Source of the DNA: Oscillospiraceae bacterium
Lineage (GTDB): Bacteria; Bacillota; Clostridia; Oscillospirales; Acutalibacteraceae
NCBI GenBank assembly: GCA_031283835.1
Contig: JAITBA010000172.1
Location: 1-5,807 of the forward strand
Direction of reading: 5' to 3'
DNA length: 5,807 bases
A program made the position numbers and the translations under genes. Each line of letters starts with the position of its first letter. The stretch's first letter is position 1. The notes below the pieces were generated by a model. That model had not been told where the DNA came from. It worked only from the letters and a program-made list of their open reading frames with translations, and ran no database searches. Positions 1 through 4,432 of the stretch are shown piece by piece.

Positions 1-114
1 CGCCTGCTTATCTCCCTGACGCACGCGCGCAAGCAGCGTCCGCTTTTCCGCTTCTTTTAGCACCTTGAGCTTGGCCGTGTTCACCCCGCAAATTTCCACT
101 TTATTAAAGTGCAT
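1..114 (-). CDS. sigG: RNA polymerase sporulation sigma factor SigG, N-terminal part (cut by the window edge)
   Basis: Sigma-G directs RNA polymerase to late forespore genes after engulfment. The minus strand reads from ATG at 114-112 for 38 codons without a stop to the left edge, so most of the protein lies outside. The visible residues include NKVEICGVNTAKLKVLKEAE, which closely matches the start of Bacillus SigG (NKVEICGVDTSKLPVLK, recalled from memory). This segment is highly conserved in SigG and distinguishes it from SigF. The following residues RTLLARVRQGDKQA lead into the start of sigma region 2. A Shine-Dalgarno GAGGGG lies about 7 bases upstream of the ATG, which fixes the start. 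The gene diverges from the surface-protein gene at 307. Its usual upstream neighbours in many Firmicutes (spoIIGA, sigE) are not on this side. Identification is firm for such a short piece. Confidence 0.9.
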   Translation of the reverse strand, partial: MHFNKVEICGVNTAKLKVLKEAEKRTLLARVRQGDKQA

Positions 115-146
115 GTGCAATCCCCTCTTCCGTTGTCTTTCGTGGA

Positions 147-176
147 AAGTATGGGAAGATTTGTCATGGTTCATGC
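147..176 (-). promoter_or_regulatory. Candidate sigma-G/forespore-type promoter of sigG
   Basis: On the minus strand GCATGA (176-171) is followed after 17 bases by CATACTT (153-147). This resembles the sigma-G pattern (about TGMATA, 17-18 bases, CATACTA) recalled from Bacillus. Transcription would start near 140, leaving a leader of about 25 bases that includes the sigG ribosome binding site. Known Bacillus sigG is read by sigma-F and then autoregulated by sigma-G; this site would suit the second role. I see no sigma-A promoter facing this way. Inference from motif and position only. Confidence 0.4.
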
Positions 177-233
177 AGGGAGGAGAAAATTCGTCAAACA
201 AGGGCTGCTGCGTGCTGTTGCAAAAACTTATCA

Positions 234-262
234 TTGACAAACCGCGCGCGCTGCGTTATAAT
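234..262 (+). promoter_or_regulatory. Consensus sigma-A promoter of the surface-protein gene
   Basis: TTGACA at 234-239 and TATAAT at 257-262 are separated by exactly 17 bases, a perfect match to the housekeeping consensus in both boxes. The predicted start near 269 gives a leader of about 38 bases ahead of ATG 307. The spacer is GC-rich (alternating CG run at 243-250). The strength suggests constitutive vegetative expression, unlike the divergent sporulation gene sigG. Confidence 0.85.
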
Positions 263-306
263 AAAGAGAATGTGAAGTGTTTGTGAACGGGCAAGGAGGC
301 ATAGGA

Positions 307-2373
307 ATGCGATCTCGATATTGTGGCTGGGGACGCACGGCGGCACGGCTTGCGGCGGTTTTGGCTTTGGCGGCTCTGTGCGCGGCGGCCGCATGGGGCG
401 CTGACGCTTTGGTGCCCGAAAAAAACATCGCTTTGGCGCTAAAAGCCAGCGTTTCTCCCGCCGAAACGCTTGTGCAGGGCGATGTGCTGCAGGTTGCTGT
501 TGCCACGCAGACAGATTTTCCAATTTATGCCAATTACACTATTTTTTACTATGATACGCGCTACTTTGCCCCGGCCGAAAGCACAGGGGTGGTTTGTGAA
601 GATGTCATTTTGGGCGGCACGGAGTTGCCTGGCCGCAAAATCACGGATTTTTTGACGCCGGACGCCGACAACCCGCTGTGGCAGGTGGGCAGCCCCGTGG
701 GCAGTCTGCACGCCGCAAGCCCCCTCGACTACCCCGCCGCATGGAAAAACGCGGAGGGCTCGCTGGCGGCCGCCTATGAAAATTATGCGGCCATCGCACT
801 AAAAATCCCCTACGACACCGTGGGTGCCCCCAGCCCGGCAACGCGCACCGGCAGCACGCCCTTTTTCAGCTGCTACTTCAAAGTCAAAGAGGACGCGCCT
901 GTGGCAACCAACGACACGACGGCAGACATTTTTTTTGCACAAGCCGCCGTGCGCACGCCCAAAACCCCCAATGCCGCCATGTATTATTCCGCGGGGCCAA
1001 CCAGCGACGGCTACCGGGCCGTGGCGGTGGCGTTGCCCGCGCCGCTGCAATATTCTGTGGAGGCTCTTGCACAAGACCCGGTGTGCGTCAACGTTGTGCC
1101 GGGCGAACACGGCAGACTTGCGGGCAACCTCCATGCCGTGCGCAACATAGAAAAAGGCACCACGCTCGAAGCGCAGATTGCCAAAAAATTCCCTGTGCCC
1201 ATGCCCGACGAGGGCTACGCCTTTGTGGGCTGGGCACTGCAAGAAGATTATGTGAATCAAGGGAGTTTGGTTTGCGATTTGCTGCCGGGCGAAACGCCGC
1301 TGGCCACCGTGAACGGCACTTATGTGCCTGACCAAACCCTGGTGGCGGTGTTCCGTCCGCTGGTGACACTGCGCTTTGCGCTGGAGGACGGCACACTTTT
1401 TGCCGAAGACGTGCAGATCTATGGCACGCCGCTGGACGACGCCTACTTCGCGGCGCTGCACGGGGCAAACCCGCCCCGCAAAACCGGCTACCAGTTCGTC
1501 GGCTGGCAAGATTGCCCCACGGCCTTTGATATTGACCGCACACTGTTCCCGGGCTTTGTGCCGCGAACCGTGCGCGTGGTGCTGTGCATAGAAGATCTTC
1601 GCGAACCAGCCGACGCGCGGCAAATTCAGGTGCTGAACCTCAACTTGCTCGTGGGAGAAGACTTTTGCGACGCAGTGCCAAACGACGAATTCCTTCTGGA
1701 TTACGTTGCGCCGCTGGACCCTGTGGAGGGCTATGCGTTGGAGCGTTTTGCGCCCAGCCAAGCCAACGGATTTTATACCGTACCCGTCACGGATGAAGAT
1801 GAAATTTTTGTGACCTGCGCCCGCGTGCACCGCGGCACCTATTTTGTGCGGTATAATCCTAACGCGCCCGACCCCGCAGATGTGACAAACCTACCTGATA
1901 CGCAGGAAAAACAGCGCGGCACAGAACTGACTCTCGACACGCGCAAGCCAGTCCGGCGCGGCTACACCTTTGTGGGCTGGGCCGAAAGCGAAAGCGAAGA
2001 CCCCGGTGGCGTGCCGGCCTACCCCAGCGGCGGCACATATGCCCTCGACGCCGACCTTGTGCTTTTTGCCATGTGGAGCAAAAACCCCGCCCCTGCGATT
2101 GTTGGCGGCAACGTGAACCTGCAATTTAAATCGAGCCAAACCCTTCGGCTAGAAACCAGTGCGCCCGGCACCGTGCGCTGGAGCAGCAGCAACTCTGGCG
2201 TTGTGTCTGTTGACCCTGCCAGCGGCAAAATCACGGGTGCAAAAAAGGGCGTCGCCATCATCACCGCCACCGACGGCGACGACTTTACCTCCAGCGTAAC
2301 TGTCACGGTGGACTACGTGTGGTGGCAGTGGCTGCTCATCATTTTCCTCTTTGGCTGGATCTGGTATATTTAA
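307..2373 (+). CDS. Secreted surface protein with InlB-type repeats, Big2 domain and C-terminal membrane anchor
   Basis: A 688-residue exported protein, probably held on the outer face of the cell membrane; its ligand is unknown. Residues 1-14 are basic and 15-29 are Ala/Leu-rich, forming a signal peptide with likely cleavage around 31-34. There is no good lipobox. Residues about 41-255 form an unassigned, probably beta-sandwich domain. The InlB/Listeria-Bacteroides repeat signature GYxFVGW occurs three times (303-309, 394-400, 552-558). The last copy is a full-length repeat (about 511-591) ending LVLFAMW. Residues about 597-670 look like a Big2 (bacterial Ig-like) domain, with RWSSSNSGVVSVD and KITGAKKGVAIITATD. 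The protein ends in the hydrophobic, aromatic tail VWWQWLLIIFLFGWIWYI (671-688), with no LPXTG motif. An in-frame GTG at 277 exists, but AAGGAGG at 293-299 sits 7 bases before ATG 307 and the signal peptide begins there. Adhesion or envelope function is inference from domain types. Confidence 0.85.
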   Translation: MRSRYCGWGRTAARLAAVLALAALCAAAAWGADALVPEKNIALALKASVSPAETLVQGDVLQVAVATQTDFPIYANYTIFYYDTRYFAPAESTGVVCEDVILGGTELPGRKITDFLTPDADNPLWQVGSPVGSLHAASPLDYPAAWKNAEGSLAAAYENYAAIALKIPYDTVGAPSPATRTGSTPFFSCYFKVKEDAPVATNDTTADIFFAQAAVRTPKTPNAAMYYSAGPTSDGYRAVAVALPAPLQYSVEALAQDPVCVNVVPGEHGRLAGNLHAVRNIEKGTTLEAQIAKKFPVPMPDEGYAFVGWALQEDYVNQGSLVCDLLPGETPLATVNGTYVPDQTLVAVFRPLVTLRFALEDGTLFAEDVQIYGTPLDDAYFAALHGANPPRKTGYQFVGWQDCPTAFDIDRTLFPGFVPRTVRVVLCIEDLREPADARQIQVLNLNLLVGEDFCDAVPNDEFLLDYVAPLDPVEGYALERFAPSQANGFYTVPVTDEDEIFVTCARVHRGTYFVRYNPNAPDPADVTNLPDTQEKQRGTELTLDTRKPVRRGYTFVGWAESESEDPGGVPAYPSGGTYALDADLVLFAMWSKNPAPAIVGGNVNLQFKSSQTLRLETSAPGTVRWSSSNSGVVSVDPASGKITGAKKGVAIITATDGDDFTSSVTVTVDYVWWQWLLIIFLFGWIWYI

Positions 2374-2375
2374 TT

Positions 2376-2405
2376 GTGATGTTTTTGCGAATCGCAGCAT
2401 AAAAT
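2376..2405 (+). promoter_or_regulatory. Possible sigma-E-type promoter for the coat-protein pair
   Basis: GTGATGTT (2376-2383), 14 bases, then CATAAAAT (2398-2405) resembles the mother-cell sigma-E pattern (about GTCATATT, 14 bases, CATACANT), with two mismatches in the first box and one in the second. A start near 2412 would place the 2409-2449 hairpin at the extreme 5' end of the message. No sigma-A promoter is visible between 2374 and 2540, which fits sporulation control of the genes downstream. Weak, motif-based call. Confidence 0.25.
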
Positions 2406-2408
2406 CCT

Positions 2409-2449
2409 CTTGCTTGCGGCGGGGCACAAGTGCGCCCACCGCAGGTAAG
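2409..2449 (+). repeat. Long 41-nt hairpin (inverted repeat) in the surface-protein/coat-gene gap
   Basis: The arm CTTGCTTGCGG (2409-2419) pairs with CCGCAGGTAAG (2439-2449), with two G-U pairs. The stem continues through GGG (2421-2423) with CCC (2435-2437) and GCAC (2424-2427) with GTGC (2430-2433), with one C/A mismatch and one bulged G. The AA between the innermost arms is too short a loop, so the top would open by a pair or two. No T-run follows directly, so it is not a textbook terminator. It could end the surface-protein transcript, stabilise its 3' end, or structure the coat-operon leader. Confidence 0.6.
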
Positions 2450-2540
2450 CTCCTGCATTTTCCACGCATAAAACCGTCGCTGCCACACACGCTAACGGTG
2501 CACTCCTCCATCAAACACCAAACGAAAGGAAGCACCACAC

Positions 2541-2726
2541 ATGACCAACCTCACACAAAAAGAACTTTCCGCGCTCGAAGATATGCTCAACCAAGAGCAG
2601 CTGCTCGTAAAAAAGTTCCAAAACTACGCCGCCCAGGCCCAGGATCCCCAGATCCGCACCACGGCGGAACAGGTGGCGGGTCGCCACAAGCAGCACTACA
2701 GCACCCTTATGGGCTATCTTTATTAA
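2541..2726 (+). CDS. Small CotF-type spore coat protein (61 residues)
   Basis: A 61-residue, mostly helical protein resembling the short partner commonly found beside CotF-family genes in clostridia. Residues 5-30 (TQKELSALEDMLNQEQLLVKK and on) form the first predicted helix. Residues 34-59 (DPQIRTTAEQVAGRHKQHYS and on) form the second and end in the typical GYLY. The E/Q- and H-containing pattern (EQLLVKKFQNYA, RHKQHY) recalls half of a ferritin-like bundle, although I see no proven metal site. GAAAGGA at 2524-2530 lies 10 bases before the ATG. The next gene starts 18 bases after its stop and encodes a longer CotF-like protein, so the two probably share a message and are made in the mother cell during sporulation. 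The coat role is inferred from family and neighbour. Confidence 0.7.
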   Translation: MTNLTQKELSALEDMLNQEQLLVKKFQNYAAQAQDPQIRTTAEQVAGRHKQHYSTLMGYLY

Positions 2727-2744
2727 TCGAAAGGACGCGAAATT

Positions 2745-3023
2745 ATGCCAAATCAACAAAAATTCCAGGATCAAGAAATTTTGACCGACATGCTAGGCGC
2801 GCAGAAGCAGGCCGCCGGCAGCTACAACACCTTCAGCGCCGAGTGCACCAACCAGAACCTAAAAAATGACATGCTCAACATCCTGCGCGACGAGCAGAGC
2901 ATCCAATCCGGCGTGTTCGGCGAGATGCACCGCCGCGGCTGGTATCAACCACAACCGGCCCAACAACAGCAAGTGGACCAAACCCGCACCAAATTCGAAG
3001 GCATCTCTCAGCAACTCGGCTAA
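2745..3023 (+). CDS. CotF-family spore coat protein (92 residues)
   Basis: The 92-residue product matches the conserved core of CotF-type coat proteins: EILTDMLGAQKQAAGSYNTF (residues 11-30), a Cys in SAEC (31-34), NLKNDMLNILRDEQSIQSGVF (38-58) and the hallmark EMHRRGWYQPQPA (60-72). A Gln-rich linker (73-77) and a short amphipathic end follow. The two predicted helices are those that form a ferritin-like bundle in this family. Bacillus CotF is larger and proteolytically processed; this short form is common in clostridia. It would be a structural protein of the spore coat. GAAAGGA (2729-2735) precedes the ATG by 9 bases. It follows the 61-residue coat gene at 18 bases, indicating co-transcription. 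Confidence 0.85.
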   Translation: MPNQQKFQDQEILTDMLGAQKQAAGSYNTFSAECTNQNLKNDMLNILRDEQSIQSGVFGEMHRRGWYQPQPAQQQQVDQTRTKFEGISQQLG

Positions 3024-3026
3024 CCG

Positions 3027-3042
3027 CCCGCGGCGCCGCGGG
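3027..3042. repeat. Perfect 16-bp palindrome just after the coat operon
   Basis: CCCGCGGCGCCGCGGG reads identically on both strands and starts 4 bases after the stop codon at 3021-3023. As RNA it would give a very stable hairpin directly after the last codon. It is followed by GGATGGGATTG, not by a T-run, so it is a poor intrinsic terminator; protection of the mRNA 3' end or a cruciform/protein site are alternatives. Confidence 0.6.
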
Positions 3043-3116
3043 GGATGGGATTGACGATTTGCCATTGAGGCGCTGTTTTGCGGCGACGCAAGGTGGTTAA
3101 CGTGATTGCAAAGGTT

Positions 3117-3138
3117 TTTATATTTATCTTTATATTTA
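3117..3138. repeat. AT-rich direct repeat, two copies of TTTATATTTA
   Basis: TTTATATTTA occurs at 3117-3126 and 3129-3138 with a 12-bp period (TC between the copies). The tract interrupts otherwise mixed sequence. It may be part of a larger intergenic element reaching about 3255, or simply low-complexity DNA. Confidence 0.5.
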
Positions 3139-3255
3139 ACCCATATACTTCGTCGTTTTTCTTGATGGCACGATATGAATGCCCCCGTGGGGCCAGCGGG
3201 CCCGCAGGGCTCCTAAAATTATCCGCAACCCAATATAGCAATGGGCTTTCTTATT

Positions 3256-3293
3256 AAAAAATCCCCCCGGAATTCCTCCGAAGGGGATTTTTT
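3256..3293. terminator. Bidirectional rho-independent terminator
   Basis: AAAAAATCCCC (3256-3266) is the exact reverse complement of GGGGATTTTTT (3283-3293), and inside it CGGA (3268-3271) can pair with TCCG (3277-3280). Read on the plus strand the stem ends in a T-run continuing TTCTCTTTTT. Read on the minus strand it also ends in TTTTTT. It lies between the converging coat operon and the minus-strand two-gene operon whose last stop is at 3307, so it can end both transcripts. Confidence 0.9.
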
Positions 3294-3306
3294 CTCTTTT
3301 TAAGGT

Positions 3307-3618
3307 CTAGGCAACTTTCACGCCGTTCTTTAGCTTCAGTTTGCCCAAAAAGGGCACCTTGAGCCAGCCGTTGGCTGTGTCGTCTGTGAATGTGGCGCTG
3401 AAAGGTATGTCTTTGCCCTTGAGCAGGTCGGTGCGGGTGATGCCGCTCACCGTGTTTTCTTCTATGGTAACGTTTGAAAATGTGATGGCCGGTATCTCCA
3501 CACCCGGCACCTCAAGGCCAATGTCGTAGTCGCCGTCTTTTTCGCGCACAAGCAAAAATGCGTTCCCGCGATAAAACATGGTATCCATAAAAAACTGCCA
3601 TTTACCAATTCCAACCAT
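3307..3618 (-). CDS. Small beta-rich protein of unknown function
   Basis: I do not recognise this 103-residue protein. It has no signal peptide, membrane segment or Cys, so it is probably cytoplasmic. The sequence alternates short hydrophobic strands with polar turns (GKWQFFMDT, AFLLVREKDGDYDIGLEVPG, ITFSNVTIEENTVSGITRTD, PFSATFTD, NGWLKVPFLGKLKLKNGVKV), suggesting a small beta-barrel or lipocalin-like sheet. Start choice: ATG at 3636 overlaps the upstream TAA by one base (TAATG) and would add six residues (MEGQRA). However, GGAGGG (3634-3629) lies 10 bases before ATG 3618, so I prefer 3618. It is the second gene of an operon with the YbjN-like gene and is followed by the 3256-3293 terminator. 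A joint function with that protein is likely but unknown. Confidence 0.75.
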   Translation of the reverse strand: MVGIGKWQFFMDTMFYRGNAFLLVREKDGDYDIGLEVPGVEIPAITFSNVTIEENTVSGITRTDLLKGKDIPFSATFTDDTANGWLKVPFLGKLKLKNGVKVA

Positions 3619-3635
3619 TGCTCGTTGTCCCTCCA

Positions 3636-4100
3636 TTAATCTTCAATTTTTGCGATTTCTTGCGCGGGGTCGGCGCCAGAAAAAATCACACTGAGCAAAC
3701 CATCGCCATACGCTTGCATCATCTGGAACGATACATCCACCACACGTTCCACCACTTTCAGCGCAGGCACATCGTCGCCGCAAAAGAGCGCGCTTTTGTA
3801 GCGCACCTCGCCGTCGCGCACGTCCAGCTCAAAGTTGCCCAGCTTTAGGCCATAATTGGCCCGGGTGAGGTAGTTGGCCGCCTGCGCCATGCTGTCGGCG
3901 TCCGCGCCAATGTGCGAGACGGCATAGGAGGTGATGATTGCGCTGCCGACGACGATATTCATCTTGCAGGAATGCATCTTGTTTTCCAGATTCATCCCAA
4001 AGCGGAACACGCCGTCCTCCGTGTCAAAGTCATATTTCCATTCCTGGCTTTTCAGATAGCTCTCTACCTGCCGCGCCAGTTTTTCGCTGTATTCCACCAT
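3636..4100 (-). CDS. YbjN-like protein (type III secretion chaperone-like fold)
   Basis: A 154-residue soluble protein that resembles the YbjN family (PF10722, annotated as possible sensory regulators with a fold like type III secretion chaperones). Supporting features are the N-terminal helix with LARQVESYLKSQEWKYDFD (residues 9-27), the strand EDGVFRFGMNLE (28-39), the region MAQAANYLTRANYGLKLGNFE (71-91) and DVRDGEVRYKSAL (93-105). A long C-terminal helix follows (VPALKVVERVVDVSFQMMQAYGDG, within 111-134). The ANYGLKLGNFELD/GEVRYK arrangement is the most characteristic part. I chose ATG 4100 because GGAGG (4114-4110) is 9 bases before it; a TTG at 4121 would place that site inside the gene. 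It is first in a two-gene operon under a good sigma-A promoter (4141-4169). No type III secretion system is present, so the role is open. Confidence 0.7.
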   Translation of the reverse strand: MVEYSEKLARQVESYLKSQEWKYDFDTEDGVFRFGMNLENKMHSCKMNIVVGSAIITSYAVSHIGADADSMAQAANYLTRANYGLKLGNFELDVRDGEVRYKSALFCGDDVPALKVVERVVDVSFQMMQAYGDGLLSVIFSGADPAQEIAKIED

Positions 4101-4140
4101 AAGGCATTTCCTCCAATCCAAAAAATATTATGTCCTTTTT

Positions 4141-4169
4141 ATTATAGCAGACAAAAATCCGTTTGTCCA
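4141..4169 (-). promoter_or_regulatory. Sigma-A promoter of the YbjN-like operon
   Basis: On the minus strand TGGACA (4169-4164) and TATAAT (4146-4141) are 17 bases apart, with an extended -10 (TGC before TATAAT). Transcription would begin near 4134, about 33 bases before ATG 4100. The -35 boxes of this and the opposing pflA promoter are 64 bp apart. Confidence 0.8.
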
Positions 4170-4214
4170 GCAAAAACCACAGATTTCCCAAATTTTTTCG
4201 CGAAGCTTATACGC

Positions 4215-4237
4215 GCAAGCACGCAAAACCTGCTTGC
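4215..4237. repeat. Inverted repeat overlapping the first pflA -35 box; candidate operator
   Basis: GCAAGCA (4215-4221) and TGCTTGC (4231-4237) are perfect 7-base arms with a 9-base spacer. The right arm overlaps the TTGCAA -35 box at 4234-4239. A second small palindrome GCAAC-C-GTTGC (4236-4246) follows immediately. The position suits a repressor site, but the sequence does not match an operator I know (for example not the Rex pattern). Confidence 0.35.
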
Positions 4238-4262
4238 AACCGTTGCCGGTTTGTGTTATAAT
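4234..4262 (+). promoter_or_regulatory. pflA promoter P1 (sigma-A, upstream copy)
   Basis: TTGCAA (4234-4239), 17 bases, then TATAAT (4257-4262) with an extended -10 (TGT). The predicted start near 4269 gives a leader of about 164 bases that runs through the second promoter. The CGCAC-GGTT-GTGCG hairpin at 4265-4278 would lie at the start of this transcript. Confidence 0.7.
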
Positions 4263-4409
4263 AAACGCACGGTTGTGCGGAACATGTGCTTTTGGCCGTG
4301 TTGAAGAATGATTGTGTTTTGGGTAAAGGTGTGTTATAATAAACGCACGGTTGTGGCGGAATATGTGTTTTTGGTCGTGTTGAAGAATGATTGTGTTTTA
4401 GGTAAAAGT
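4253..4409 (+). repeat. 78/79-bp tandem duplication carrying promoter and leader
   Basis: Copy 1 (4253-4330) and copy 2 (4331-4409) both begin GTGTTATAATAAACGCACGG and share GTGTTGAAGAATGATTGTGTTTT near their ends. By eye they differ by one inserted G and five substitutions in about 79 positions. Each copy starts with an extended -10 element and ends with TTGTGT, which acts as -35 for whatever follows; the duplication therefore makes a second promoter. Copy 2's TTGTGT is followed by no TATAAT, so no third promoter arises. Confidence 0.9.
4312..4340 (+). promoter_or_regulatory. pflA promoter P2 (sigma-A, created across the repeat junction)
   Basis: TTGTGT (4312-4317) from the end of repeat copy 1 and TATAAT (4335-4340) from the start of copy 2 are 17 bases apart, with an extended -10 (TGT). 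The predicted start near 4347 leaves about 86 bases to ATG 4433. The -35 box is weaker than that of P1, but the -10 is identical. Confidence 0.65.
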
Positions 4410-4432
4410 GAAAGAAAAAGTGGAGGACTGCC

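Larger units (their letters stand above)
3024..3255. other. Non-coding interval with unexplained structured, possibly repeated sequence
   Basis: No credible gene is present here. It contains a GC palindrome (3027-3042), a small TTGCG/CGCAA hairpin with a GCGA tetraloop (3078-3091) and an AT-rich direct repeat (3117-3138). It also holds a GC-rich block (3181-3213) with GCCCC/GGGGC arms (3181-3185 and 3189-3193) and the palindrome GCGGGCCCGC (3196-3205). CCCAT at 3140-3144 could pair with ATGGG at 3241-3245, enclosing the GC-rich block in one fold. The alternation of very AT-rich and very GC-rich segments is unlike the flanking genes. A 3' UTR, a small RNA or a dispersed intergenic repeat are all possible. 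Confidence 0.4.
4101..4432. other. Gene-free divergent control region between the YbjN-like operon and pflA
   Basis: This 332-base interval contains no credible gene. It holds the leftward promoter (4141-4169), an inverted repeat next to and overlapping the first rightward -35 box (4215-4237), two rightward promoters (4234-4262 and 4312-4340) and a tandem duplication covering 4253-4409. The pflA ribosome binding site GGAGG is at 4422-4426. Confidence 0.7.

Noticed and set aside
65..286. 73-codon plus-strand open frame overlapping sigG and both promoters
   Set aside because: No family similarity, and it runs antisense through conserved sigG codons and through the -35 and -10 boxes.
277..306. 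Upstream GTG start adding ten residues to the surface protein
   Set aside because: The extension contains the AAGGAGG ribosome binding site of ATG 307 and would put extra residues before the basic signal-peptide start.
799..1830. 343-codon open frame on the minus strand inside the surface-protein gene
   Set aside because: It lies fully antisense to a gene with clear domains, and its His/Arg/Gly-rich product has no recognisable motif; it is a by-product of the GC-rich third positions of the real gene.
2467..2475. CATAAAACC as a sigma-K -10 element for the coat genes
   Set aside because: It misses the final TA of the CATAnnnTA pattern, and I could not place a convincing -35.
3020..3241. 73-codon minus-strand open frame in the coat/terminator gap
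   Set aside because: No ribosome binding site, low-complexity content reflecting the AT repeat and GC palindromes, and no recognisable domain.
4253..4409. Possible CRISPR array or transposon ends from the repeated block
   Set aside because: Only two directly adjacent copies with no unique spacers, no terminal inverted repeats and no transposase; a simple tandem duplication explains it.
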